The notes beneath the pieces are model-generated. The model did no database searches. It worked only from the letters and a program-made list of their open reading frames with translations, and had not been told where the DNA came from. DNA of 64,000 bases, taken from NCBI RefSeq assembly GCF_001037495.1, contig NZ_KQ089822.1:1116001-1180000 (forward strand), in the 5' to 3' direction. The DNA is from Citrobacter sp. MGH106 (GTDB taxonomy: Bacteria; Pseudomonadota; Gammaproteobacteria; Enterobacterales; Enterobacteriaceae). A program made the position numbers and the translations under genes. Shown here piece after piece: positions 29,830-38,920 of the stretch (position 1 is the first letter of the stretch; each line of letters begins with the position of its first letter).

Positions 29830-30656
29830 ATGTGAATGAAGTTACACAACTGGCGAAAGAGATCCGCATCGCCACGCTGAAATCGCTGACGCATCTGGGG
29901 TTTGGCCATTTTGGCGGCAGTATGTCGGTCGTGGAAGCGTTGGCCGTCCTGTATGGTGCAGTGATGAAAATCGACCCCGCCGATCCGGACTGGCCGGAAC
30001 GTGACTATTTCGTCTTATCCAAAGGTCATGCGGGGCCGGCACTGTACAGTACTCTTGCGATCAAGGGGTATTTCCCGATTGAAGAATTGAGCACGCTGAA
30101 CCAAAACGGTACTCGTTTGCCCAGCCATCCGGACAGGCTTAAAACGCGTGGTGTAGACGCTACCACTGGCTCGTTAGGACAGGGCATATCTATCGCCGCT
30201 GGGATGGCGTTATCCCATAAGCTGGCAAAGCGTCCGAATCGGGTATTTTGCATTGTTGGCGATGGCGAACTGAACGAAGGTCAGTGCTGGGAGGCGTTTC
30301 AGTTTATTGCGCACCATAAGCTGAATAACCTGACGGTGTTTGTTGACTGGAATAAACAACAGTTAGATGGCGAACTGGATGACATCATTCGCCCGTTTAG
30401 CCTGGAGGACAAATTCACGGCCTTTGGTTTTGAGGCGATCACGGTGAAAGGGGATGATATTGCAGGCCTGCTGACTGCAGTGCAGTCGCGTCTGAATGAA
30501 GAGACTCGACCTCGGATTGTTATTCTCGACAGTATCAAAGGACAGGGTGTGCCATATCTGGAACATCTCAGCAATTCCCATCACCTGCGTCTGACGGAAG
30601 AAATGAGACAGGCGTTGAATGAAACCGTTCATCATCTGGAGGCCACGCATGATTAA
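29826..30656 (+). CDS. Split transketolase, N-terminal (TPP pyrimidine/Mg-binding) subunit
   Basis: 276 residues. Corresponds to the PP domain of transketolase: LTHLGFGHFGGSMSVVEAL and KGHAGPALYS near the N-terminus, then the TPP/Mg motif GDGELNEGQCWEA (145-157) ending in VFVDWNKQQLDG. Full-length TktA-type enzymes are about 660 residues; here the enzyme is divided between this gene and the next. It starts inside the end of the EIIC gene (ATGA), so it is coupled to transport. Similar two-subunit transketolases act in apulose-4-phosphate and sulfosugar catabolism (family knowledge); the substrate here is not known. Confidence 0.93.
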   Translation: MNVNEVTQLAKEIRIATLKSLTHLGFGHFGGSMSVVEALAVLYGAVMKIDPADPDWPERDYFVLSKGHAGPALYSTLAIKGYFPIEELSTLNQNGTRLPSHPDRLKTRGVDATTGSLGQGISIAAGMALSHKLAKRPNRVFCIVGDGELNEGQCWEAFQFIAHHKLNNLTVFVDWNKQQLDGELDDIIRPFSLEDKFTAFGFEAITVKGDDIAGLLTAVQSRLNEETRPRIVILDSIKGQGVPYLEHLSNSHHLRLTEEMRQALNETVHHLEATHD

Positions 30657-31602
30657 GCTCGCGCCCGCAGGGCAAAAAGATAACGTAGAGATGCGTAAGG
30701 TATATGCCGGATTCGTGGCGAAAGAAGTGGCAGCAGGAAGCCCGATTATTGCTCTTGAAGCCGATCTGATGAGTTCGATGGCAATGGACAGTGTGGCGCG
30801 GGATTACCCACAGCACGTTATTAACTGCGGCATCATGGAAGCCAATGTGATTGGTACTGCCGCTGGACTGGCATTAACGGGACGTAAACCGTTTGTGCAC
30901 ACTTTCACTGCATTTGCCAGCCGTCGTTGTTTCGATCAGCTGTTTATGTCACTGGACTATCAGCGTAATAACGTGAAGGTGATCGCTTCAGATGCCGGGG
31001 TTACCGCTTGTCACAACGGAGGTACGCACATGTCCTTTGAAGATATGGGGATTGTGCGCGGCCTGGCGCATTCGGTGGTACTGGAAGTGACGGATGCTGT
31101 GATGTTCGACGATATCTTACGCCAGCTTCTGGAGCTTGAGGGCTTCTACTGGGTACGCACAATCCGTAAGCAGGCGTCGAGTATCTACGCGCCAGGATCG
31201 ACATTTACGATCGGCAAAGGGAATGTTCTGCGCGAAGGCGAAGATGTCACGCTAATAGCCAACGGGATTATGGTTGCAGAAGCGCTGGAAGCCGCACGAC
31301 AACTGGAACACATAGGGGTAAATGCGGCAGTCATCGATATGTTTACTCTGAAGCCTATTGATAGGATGTTGGTGAAGAACTATGCCGAGAAAACGGGACG
31401 AATTGTGACCTGTGAAAACCACAGTATTCATAATGGACTGGGGTCAGCAGTGGCTGAAGTGCTGGTGGAAACGTGCCCGGTACCGATGCGTCGGGTTGGT
31501 GTCAAAGAACGTTATGGTCAGGTTGGGACACAGGATTTTTTACAGGAAGAATATGGACTCACCGCCGCGGCGATTGTTGAGGCAGCGAAATCATTAATGT
31601 GA
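30649..31602 (+). CDS. Split transketolase, C-terminal (pyrimidine-activating) subunit
   Basis: 317 residues from the ATG at 30649, with CTGGAGG just upstream and an eight-base overlap with the previous gene. Carries the Pyr domain with the TPP-activating glutamate (E64 in NCGIMEANVIG), HTFTAFASRRCFDQLF, and the C-terminal transketolase domain (DVTLIANGIMVAEALEAA). With the N-terminal subunit it should form an active a2b2 enzyme. Last gene of the operon, followed by a strong terminator. Confidence 0.93.
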   Translation: MIKLAPAGQKDNVEMRKVYAGFVAKEVAAGSPIIALEADLMSSMAMDSVARDYPQHVINCGIMEANVIGTAAGLALTGRKPFVHTFTAFASRRCFDQLFMSLDYQRNNVKVIASDAGVTACHNGGTHMSFEDMGIVRGLAHSVVLEVTDAVMFDDILRQLLELEGFYWVRTIRKQASSIYAPGSTFTIGKGNVLREGEDVTLIANGIMVAEALEAARQLEHIGVNAAVIDMFTLKPIDRMLVKNYAEKTGRIVTCENHSIHNGLGSAVAEVLVETCPVPMRRVGVKERYGQVGTQDFLQEEYGLTAAAIVEAAKSLM

Positions 31603-31608
31603 AGGAAC

Positions 31609-31642
31609 GCCCCTTGTCATAGGTGACAAGGGGCTTATTTTT
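31609..31642. terminator. Terminator of the PTS-transketolase operon
   Basis: Perfect 11-base stem GCCCCTTGTCA (31609-31619) / TGACAAGGGGC (31624-31634), loop TAGG, then TTATTTTT. It lies between two convergent genes (yfcC ends at 31641). Confidence 0.9.
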
Positions 31643-33161
31643 AATGATATCCCATTATCTGCGCGCCTATCACCACCACGCTGGACATAATAAACAGCAG
31701 CCCCAGCAGCGTTGCTCCCACCTTCAACCAGTTGCGGAAGTCCACCCGGCAAACGCCCAATGTCGCCATAAGTGACGCGGATGTTGGATAGATAATATGG
31801 CTGAAACCATCACCAAACTGGAAAGCGAGAACGGTAACCTGGCGGTTTACACCGACTAAATCACCGAGAGGCGCCAATAACGGCATAGTCAGCGCCGCCT
31901 GGCCTGAACCGGAGGTGACAAAGAAGTTAAATGCTGCCTGAAATAGCAGCATAAACCATGCAGCGATAGCATTGTCCAGACCGCTGATACCGTTGGCAAT
32001 ACTGTGCAGGAGAGTATTTAACACACTCGCATCCCCCGCCTCTCCATTGCCCACAAGCAGTAAAATACCCTTGGCAAAACCAACCAGCAGGGCAGGGGCA
32101 ATCATCATCCGCGCACCTTCGGTAAACGACGAGGCCATAATGTTGACCGTCATACCATTGAGCCGGAAGATAACGCCAATAATGCCTATCACCAGACCCA
32201 TGGTGAAGAACTGGCTGGCGATTTCAGGAATGAACCATGCGTTGACAATCACGCCCCAGACAACCCAAATCATCACGCCGGTAAGTACTAACAATACCAG
32301 CCAGTCGCCCAGAGTGAAACGCCGCTCCACGACGTCATCCTGCTGCTCGCGGAAGAAACGATCGGATTCATGAACGCGTGAAAGTAGAGGATTCTTTTTG
32401 ATGCGTGATGCGTAGGCGAGGGTGAAAGTGAGACCAATCAGGGTCGCAACGACCCATACCACGATACGCAGGCCAGAGCCGGAGAGCACAGGTACACCCG
32501 CAATGCCTTGCGCGACAACCACACAGAACGGATTCATCCACGAGCTGGCAAAGCCAATTTGGGTGGCGATGTAGGTAACGAGCACAGTGGTGATACTGTC
32601 GTAACCCAGGCGTACCATGAGCGGTGCAATGATAATGGCAAAAGCGACAGCCTCTTCTCCCATGCCAAATACAGCACCACCTAATGAGAAGAGAATAAAC
32701 AGCACCGGGATAAACAAGACCTCGTTACCCCGCGTATGACGGATAAGCGCCAGGATGCCGTTATCAATGGTTCCTGTACGCATAACAATGCCAAATGCGC
32801 CGCCAATTACCAGCATAAACATAATGATGCCAACGGCAGTGCCAAATTTTGAGCCGGAGGTTAAACCTTCAAACGGAAAGTTCATCAGTCCGGGACTTTC
32901 ATCGCCGGTGGTGAAAAACTTAACCCGATGGTACTGCTCTTCACCCGCATCGTTGGTCAGTATACGAAACGAGTGGGGATCGACCACTTTCCGGGTTTTG
33001 GTCTGCCCATCAACCTGGTACTGCACCTCCTGGCTGTCGAACATGCCGACGGGTACAACCCAGGTCGCCAGGCTGGTTAAAATGGCAACGAAAAATATGA
33101 TCACCAGCGTATCGGGCATTGCCCATTTCTTAGCGGGTTGTGATTCTGTTACTGCAGACAT
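31641..33161 (-). CDS. yfcC: YfcC, YfcC/ArcD-family membrane transporter
   Basis: 506 residues, same as E. coli. Integral membrane protein with about 12-13 helices. The family is the C4-dicarboxylate/basic amino acid antiporter-like group (DUF YfcC). Conserved stretches include FGMGEEAVAFAIIIAPL and FNFFVTSGSGQAALTMPLLAPL. A soluble loop follows the first helix. Substrate not established. Its GAGAT... leader lies in the gap after the pta terminator, so it is a separate unit from pta. Confidence 0.94.
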   Translation of the reverse strand: MSAVTESQPAKKWAMPDTLVIIFFVAILTSLATWVVPVGMFDSQEVQYQVDGQTKTRKVVDPHSFRILTNDAGEEQYHRVKFFTTGDESPGLMNFPFEGLTSGSKFGTAVGIIMFMLVIGGAFGIVMRTGTIDNGILALIRHTRGNEVLFIPVLFILFSLGGAVFGMGEEAVAFAIIIAPLMVRLGYDSITTVLVTYIATQIGFASSWMNPFCVVVAQGIAGVPVLSGSGLRIVVWVVATLIGLTFTLAYASRIKKNPLLSRVHESDRFFREQQDDVVERRFTLGDWLVLLVLTGVMIWVVWGVIVNAWFIPEIASQFFTMGLVIGIIGVIFRLNGMTVNIMASSFTEGARMMIAPALLVGFAKGILLLVGNGEAGDASVLNTLLHSIANGISGLDNAIAAWFMLLFQAAFNFFVTSGSGQAALTMPLLAPLGDLVGVNRQVTVLAFQFGDGFSHIIYPTSASLMATLGVCRVDFRNWLKVGATLLGLLFIMSSVVVIGAQIMGYH

Positions 33162-33280
33162 GAAGAGCTATCCCTGTTGCAAAGCAAAGAGGCTAAGTAT
33201 GCAAACAGGAGAATAGTTATTCATTGATGCAGCGCAGTTAAGCAAATATTTCAGAAATTACTAATTGGAATAACAGGCAT

Positions 33281-33313
33281 AAAAAAACCGGAAATATCAG
33301 CTATTTCCGGTTT
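33281..33313 (-). terminator. Terminator of ackA-pta
   Basis: Read on the minus strand: stem AAACCGGAAATA / TATTTCCGGTTT (arms 33302-33313 and 33285-33296), followed by a run of seven T. It lies about 65 bases after the pta stop. Confidence 0.9.
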
Positions 33314-33377
33314 AAAGAACCACTATCTGTAGGCCAGACTGGACGCGTTCACGTCACCATCTGGCGTACAAAGCAGA

Positions 33378-35522
33378 TTACTGCCGCTGCTGAGAAGACT
33401 GGATCGCGGTCAGTGCGATGGTGTAGACGATATCGTCTACCAGCGCGCCACGAGACAGGTCGTTCACCGGCTTGCGCATACCCTGCAGCATCGGCCCGAT
33501 GGAGATCAGGTCGGCAGAACGCTGTACCGCTTTGTAGGTGGTGTTACCGGTGTTCAGATCCGGGAAGATGAACACGGTAGCGCGACCCGCAACCGGAGAG
33601 TTCGGCGCTTTGGATTTCGCAACGTCAGCCATAACAGCGGCATCGTACTGCAGCGGGCCATCGATCATCAGGTCTGGACGTTTTTCCTGCGCCAGACGAG
33701 TTGCTTCACGTACCTTCTCAACATCGCTACCTGCACCAGAAGTACCGGTGGAGTAGGAAAGCATCGCTACGCGCGGTTCGATACCGAAAGCAGCTGCGGA
33801 ATCTGCAGACTGAATTGCGATTTCTGCCAGCTGCTCTGCAGTCGGATCCGGGTTGATCGCGCAGTCGCCGTAAACGTATACCTGATCCGGCAGCAGCATG
33901 AAGAACACAGAAGATACCAGAGAGCTACCTGGTGCAGTTTTGATCAGCTGCAGCGGTGGGCGAATGGTGTTCGCTGTGGTGTGAACAGCACCAGAAACCA
34001 GACCGTCAACATCGTCCTGTTCCAGCATCAGGGTACCGAGAACCACGTTGTCTTCCAGCTGTTCGCGGGCAACGGTTTCGGTCATCCCTTTGTTTTTACG
34101 CAGTTCGACCAGACGAGCAACGTAGCTTTCGCGAACCACATCCGGGTCAACGATTTCTACGCCAGCACCCAGCTCAACGCCCTGAGAGGCTGCAACACGG
34201 GTGATTTCATCCGGGTTACCCAACAGTACGCAAGTTGCGATACCACGTTCAGCACAGATGGCTGCCGCTTTAACGGTACGCGGTTCGTCGCCTTCCGGCA
34301 GAACAACGCGTTTACCGGCTTTACGAGCCAGTTCGGTTAACTGATAGCGGAACGCTGGCGGAGACAGACGACGGCTGCGCTCAGAGGTCGCGGTCAGGGA
34401 TTCAACCCAGTCAGCGTTGATATAGTTAGCAACGTATTCCTGGACTTTCTCAATGCGCTCGTGATCGTCAACCGGAACTTCCAGGTTGAAGCTCTGCAGG
34501 CTCAGAGAGGTCTGCCAGGTGTTGGTGTTCACCATAAATACCGGCAAGCCGGTTTCGAATGCACGTTCGCAAAGTTTGGTGATGCGCGCGTCCATCTCGT
34601 AACCGCCAGTCAGCAGCAGGGCACCGATTTCAACGCCGTTCATTGCCGCCAGGCATGCTGCAACCAGCACATCAGGGCGATCGGCAGAAGTCACCAGCAG
34701 AGAACCAGCACGGAAGTGCTCAAGCATGTGTGGAATGCTGCGTGCGCAGAAAGTCACTGACTTCACGCGACGGGTGTTGATATCGCCTTCGTTAACGATG
34801 GTAGCGTTCAGGTGACGCGCCATATCGATTGCACGAGTAGCGATCAGGTCAAAGCTCCATGGCACCGCGCCCAGAACCGGCAGCGGGCTGGACTCTTGCA
34901 GTTTAGCCGGATCAACTTTGATCACTTTCGCTCTGGAAGAGTCGTCGAAAATCTCGGACAGATCCGGGCGAGTACGGCCTTGCTCATCAACCGGTGCGTT
35001 CAGTTTGTTAACGATAACGCCGGTGATGTTGGTATTTTTTGCGCCGCCGAAGCTGCTGCGAGTCAGTTCAATACGCTCGTTCAGCTGTTCCGGGGTGTCA
35101 GTACCCTGAGACATAACGAATACGATTTCCGCATTCAGCGTTTTCGCGATTTCGTAGTTCAGAGATTGTGCGAACTGATGTTTACGGGTTGGGACCAGGC
35201 CTTCAACCAGTACGACTTCTGCATCTTTGGTGTTCGCGTGGTAATTCGCGATGATCTCTTCCATCAGCACATCTTTCTGATTGCTGGAGAGCAGAGATTC
35301 AACGTGGCTCATCTTCAGCGGCTCAGCAGCTGGCAAAGAAGAGTTAGCACGTACGATAGCGGTGGTCTGGTCTGGCGCATCGCCACCGGCACGCGGTTGA
35401 GCAATCGGCTTAAAGACGCTCAGACGAACGCCTTTGCGTTCCATTGCGCGGATAACGCCAAGGCTGACGCTGGTCAGGCCGACGCTGGTTCCGGTAGGGA
35501 TCAGCATAATAATACGGGACAC
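33378..35522 (-). CDS. pta: Pta, phosphate acetyltransferase
   Basis: 714 residues, the long proteobacterial form. Pta exchanges acetyl-CoA and phosphate for acetyl phosphate and CoA. Domains in order: N-terminal P-loop-like cobyrinic-acid-synthase domain ([15 protein letters not shown] at about 6), central DRTGG domain (about 220-330), and C-terminal catalytic PTA_PTB domain (about 390-710; [46 protein letters not shown]). With AckA just upstream on the same strand it forms the acetate overflow path. Confidence 0.98.
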   Translation of the reverse strand: MSRIIMLIPTGTSVGLTSVSLGVIRAMERKGVRLSVFKPIAQPRAGGDAPDQTTAIVRANSSLPAAEPLKMSHVESLLSSNQKDVLMEEIIANYHANTKDAEVVLVEGLVPTRKHQFAQSLNYEIAKTLNAEIVFVMSQGTDTPEQLNERIELTRSSFGGAKNTNITGVIVNKLNAPVDEQGRTRPDLSEIFDDSSRAKVIKVDPAKLQESSPLPVLGAVPWSFDLIATRAIDMARHLNATIVNEGDINTRRVKSVTFCARSIPHMLEHFRAGSLLVTSADRPDVLVAACLAAMNGVEIGALLLTGGYEMDARITKLCERAFETGLPVFMVNTNTWQTSLSLQSFNLEVPVDDHERIEKVQEYVANYINADWVESLTATSERSRRLSPPAFRYQLTELARKAGKRVVLPEGDEPRTVKAAAICAERGIATCVLLGNPDEITRVAASQGVELGAGVEIVDPDVVRESYVARLVELRKNKGMTETVAREQLEDNVVLGTLMLEQDDVDGLVSGAVHTTANTIRPPLQLIKTAPGSSLVSSVFFMLLPDQVYVYGDCAINPDPTAEQLAEIAIQSADSAAAFGIEPRVAMLSYSTGTSGAGSDVEKVREATRLAQEKRPDLMIDGPLQYDAAVMADVAKSKAPNSPVAGRATVFIFPDLNTGNTTYKAVQRSADLISIGPMLQGMRKPVNDLSRGALVDDIVYTIALTAIQSSQQRQ

Positions 35523-35570
35523 GGTTTATCCTCTTTCGTTACCGCCGACATGTGGCGGGTTACAAAACAG

Positions 35571-35593
35571 CACCGCCAGCTAGGCTGGCGGTG
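35571..35593. other. Stem-loop between ackA and pta
   Basis: Perfect ten-base stem CACCGCCAGC (35571-35580) / GCTGGCGGTG (35584-35593) with loop of three. On the transcribed strand it lies between the ackA stop and pta. No clean T run follows, so it looks like an mRNA processing or partial attenuation element that could set the AckA:Pta ratio. Confidence 0.65.
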
Positions 35594-35598
35594 TGAAA

Positions 35599-36801
35599 TC
35601 AGGCAGTCAGACGGCTCGCGTCTTGCGCGATAACCAGTTCTTCGTTGGTTGGGATAACCACCGCAGGACGGGTACCTTCTTTGTTGATGAAACCAGATTT
35701 GCCGAAACGTGCGGCCAGGTTACGTTCGTGGTCAACTTCAAAGCCCAGAACGCCCAGTTTGCCCAGAGACAGTTCGCGAACCATCGCTGCGTTCTCACCG
35801 ATACCACCGGTGAAGACAACTGCATCCAGACGACCATCCATCAGCGCAGTGTAAGAACCGATGTATTTCGCCAGACGGTGGCAGTAAACGTCCATTGCAC
35901 GTTTAGCGTCTTCTTTGGTGGTGTAGTTGTCTTCAACATAACGGCAGTCGCTGGTGACTTCGGTCAGGCCCAGCAGGCCGGACTCTTTAGTCAGCATTTT
36001 GTTGATAGCGTCAACGCTCATGCCCAGCGTGTCGTGCAGGTGGAAGATGATCGCCGGGTCGATGTCACCGGAACGTGTACCCATCACCAGACCTTCCAGC
36101 GGGGTCAGACCCATGGAGGTATCAACACATTTACCGTTACGGATAGCAGAAACAGAACCGCCGTTGCCCAGGTGGCAAGTGATGATGTTCAGTTCATCAA
36201 CCGGTTTGTTCAGCATTTTTGCCGCTTCCTGAGTTACGAAGAAGTGGCTGGTACCGTGCGCGCCGTAACGACGAACGCCGTGTTCTTTGTACAGGCTGTA
36301 CGGCAGGGCGTAGAGGTAAGATTCTTCCGGCATAGTCTGATGGAACGCAGTGTCAAACACAGCCACGTTTTTATCTTTCAGATTCGGGAAGGATTTCAGC
36401 GCTTCAGCAATACCGATCAGGTGAGCCGGGTTATGCAGCGGTGCGAAAGAGGCAGAATCTTTGATGCCCTGGATAACGGAATCGTCGATAACCACGGAGC
36501 TGGTATACTTCTCGCCGCCGTGTACGATACGGTGACCAATTGCGGTCAGTTGCGCAGACAATTCCGGTTTTTGTGCCAGAATAGTGTTAACGATGAAGTT
36601 CAGCGCTTCACTGTGAGCGGCGCCTGCACCTAAAGCCGCTTCTTGTTTACCGCCGTCCATTTTCCACTTGATACGTGCTTCTGGGAGATGGAAACATTCG
36701 GCTAAACCAGAAAGGTATTCTTCACCGTTTACTGCATCGATGATGGCAAATTTCAGTGAGGAGCTACCGCAGTTCAGAACCAGTACTAACTTACTCGACA
36801 T
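35599..36801 (-). CDS. ackA: AckA, acetate kinase
   Basis: 400 residues. AckA interconverts acetyl phosphate + ADP and acetate + ATP. ASKHA-fold motifs are visible: N-terminal [12 protein letters not shown], catalytic region [17 protein letters not shown], the phosphate loop [11 protein letters not shown], and [13 protein letters not shown]. The intergenic region upstream (36802-37140) is shared with yfbV and holds a strong stem-loop in the ackA leader. Codon use is highly biased, in line with strong expression, which also explains the long antisense open frames here. Confidence 0.98.
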   Translation of the reverse strand: MSSKLVLVLNCGSSSLKFAIIDAVNGEEYLSGLAECFHLPEARIKWKMDGGKQEAALGAGAAHSEALNFIVNTILAQKPELSAQLTAIGHRIVHGGEKYTSSVVIDDSVIQGIKDSASFAPLHNPAHLIGIAEALKSFPNLKDKNVAVFDTAFHQTMPEESYLYALPYSLYKEHGVRRYGAHGTSHFFVTQEAAKMLNKPVDELNIITCHLGNGGSVSAIRNGKCVDTSMGLTPLEGLVMGTRSGDIDPAIIFHLHDTLGMSVDAINKMLTKESGLLGLTEVTSDCRYVEDNYTTKEDAKRAMDVYCHRLAKYIGSYTALMDGRLDAVVFTGGIGENAAMVRELSLGKLGVLGFEVDHERNLAARFGKSGFINKEGTRPAVVIPTNEELVIAQDASRLTA

Positions 36802-37140
36802 GGAAGTACCTATTTATGATACGTGGCTAAAAAAACGTCAGGGAGTCATAGAGCGTAGCGCATGATGACACCGACGTTTATGATTAACATCATGCGCCAT
36901 TGTCTTTTTGGGCACGATGGAATAAATACCTTTGAGTCTATGTCATTTTGCGTAATTTTCAGCCAATGGCATACTGTATGCCAGTTTGACGACTCAATGA
37001 TTTTGGACTAAAGGCCTTACAGGCCGACACAGGATACCTGATTGTGGGTATCGAAGACAAAATGTTTTGAACGATGTCCTCTGTAGTTGTTGTTTTGCAC
37101 AAATTTTTTAAATTTTATATGTGAAGTTGAGGTAACCGCC
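36802..37140. promoter_or_regulatory. ackA / yfbV divergent regulatory region
   Basis: 339 bases without a gene. In the ackA leader there is a perfect 10-base inverted repeat GCGCATGATG (36858-36867) / CATCATGCGC (36888-36897). A 17-base palindrome TGGCATACTGTATGCCA lies at 36967-36983. A possible yfbV promoter is -35 TTGACG (36986-36991), 17 bases, TAAAGG (37009-37014). I could not place the ackA start site. No small ORF with a good ribosome-binding site was seen. Confidence 0.5.
36967..36983. promoter_or_regulatory. 17-base palindrome upstream of yfbV
   Basis: TGGCATAC-T-GTATGCCA is a perfect dyad next to the putative -35 of yfbV and upstream of ackA. It has the length and symmetry of a transcription-factor operator. 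I do not recognise the regulator. Confidence 0.55.
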
Positions 37141-37596
37141 ATGTCGACACCGGATAATCGCTCCGTAAATTTTTTCAGTTTGTTTCGCCGGGGGCAGCAC
37201 TACGCAAAGACGTGGCCGATGGAAAAGCGCCTTGCGCCAGTATTTGTTGAGAACCGCGTGATTCGCATGACGCGTTATGCTACCCGTTTTATGCCGCCTA
37301 TCGCCGTATTTACCTTATGCTGGCAAATTGCGCTGGGGGGGCAGTTGGGACCGGCTGTGGCGACCGCATTGTTTGCGCTTAGCCTGCCGATGCAGGGTAT
37401 GTGGTGGTTAGGTAAACGTTCTGTCACGCCGTTGCCACCATCCATACTCAACTGGTTCTATGAGGTTCGGGGAAAATTACAAGAGGCCGGACAAGCGCTG
37501 GCACCGGTGGAAGGAAAGCCGGATTATCAGGCGCTAGCTGACACGCTTAAGCGCGCCTTCAAACAACTGGATAAAACTTTTCTTGATGATTTGTAA
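37141..37596 (+). CDS. yfbV: YfbV, UPF0208 membrane protein
   Basis: 151 residues from the ATG at 37141, which has GTTGAGGTAACC before it; the longer frame upstream is not supported. Two membrane segments in the middle (about 45-90; [18 protein letters not shown] and [19 protein letters not shown]), soluble ends. Linked in E. coli to chromosome macrodomain/Ter organisation only loosely and by others; the molecular role is unknown. An intrinsic terminator follows. Confidence 0.92.
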   Translation: MSTPDNRSVNFFSLFRRGQHYAKTWPMEKRLAPVFVENRVIRMTRYATRFMPPIAVFTLCWQIALGGQLGPAVATALFALSLPMQGMWWLGKRSVTPLPPSILNWFYEVRGKLQEAGQALAPVEGKPDYQALADTLKRAFKQLDKTFLDDL

Positions 37597-37600
37597 TTGA

Positions 37601-38173
<573 letters not shown>

Positions 38174-38183
38174 GGGGGCGAGC

Positions 38184-38843
38184 GTGCAGTGCAAAGGCTT
38201 TCTGTTTGATCTGGATGGAACGCTTGTCGATTCCTTACCAGCAGTAGAACGTGCATGGTGTAACTGGGCCGATCGTTTTGGCCTTGATCACGACGAAGTG
38301 CTGGGCTTTATTCATGGCAAGCAGGCGATAACCTCTCTGCGGCACTTTATGGTCGGGAAATCCGAAGCGGAGATCGCAGCGGAGTTTACGCGCCTGGAGC
38401 AAATAGAGGCGACTGAGACTGACGGGATCATCGCACTACCCGGGGCGGTTGATTTACTGAATCACCTCAATAAAGCGGGGATCCCGTGGGCGATAGTGAC
38501 CTCCGGATCAATGCCGGTGGCGCGGGCACGTCATCGTGTCGCGGGTCTGCCGGCCCCTGAAGTGTTTGTCACTGCCGAACGGGTAAAAAGAGGTAAGCCG
38601 GAGCCAGATGCATATCTTTTGGGAGCGCAACTGCTCGGCCTTGCACCGCGAGAGTGTGCTGTTGTAGAGGATGCGCCAGCTGGTGTGCTCTCTGGTCTGG
38701 CGGCAGGGTGTCATGTTATTGCCGTGAATGCCCCCGCAGACACACCGCGTCTGGATGAGGTCGACTTTTCGCTGACCAGTCTGGAACATATTTCCGTGAC
38801 CAAACAACCTAACGGAAATGTGAGCGTTGTAAGAAATACCTGA
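38184..38843 (+). CDS. hxpA: HxpA (YfbT), HAD-family sugar/hexitol phosphatase
   Basis: 219 residues from the GTG at 38184, with GAGGGGGCGA in front. An ATG at 38166 inside the end of yfbU gives six more residues but has no ribosome-binding site. HAD subfamily IA phosphatase: motif I FDLDGTLVDS (nucleophile and acid Asp), motif II VTSGS, motif III KRGKPEPDAY, motif IV VVEDAPAG. The E. coli protein dephosphorylates hexitol and sugar phosphates such as sorbitol 6-phosphate, protecting against sugar-phosphate stress. A terminator follows. Confidence 0.93.
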   Translation: MQCKGFLFDLDGTLVDSLPAVERAWCNWADRFGLDHDEVLGFIHGKQAITSLRHFMVGKSEAEIAAEFTRLEQIEATETDGIIALPGAVDLLNHLNKAGIPWAIVTSGSMPVARARHRVAGLPAPEVFVTAERVKRGKPEPDAYLLGAQLLGLAPRECAVVEDAPAGVLSGLAAGCHVIAVNAPADTPRLDEVDFSLTSLEHISVTKQPNGNVSVVRNT

Positions 38844-38852
38844 TCGTGATTT

Positions 38853-38877
38853 AGCCCCAGATTGTTGGGGCTTTTTT
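38853..38877 (+). terminator. Terminator after hxpA
   Basis: Stem AGCCCCA (38853-38859) / TGGGGCT (38866-38872), six-base loop, T6 tract. Confidence 0.9.
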
Positions 38878-38920
38878 ATGGCAGAATCGGTCTATCCCTC
38901 TCATTTAACAAGGATATGTT

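Noticed and set aside
34812-35633. 273-residue plus-strand open frame across pta
   Set aside because: Antisense shadow of pta with the same cause as the ackA case.
35593-36633. 346-residue open frame on the plus strand across ackA
   Set aside because: It is fully antisense to ackA, has no family resemblance and no ribosome-binding site. Biased codon use in ackA leaves the opposite strand free of stops.
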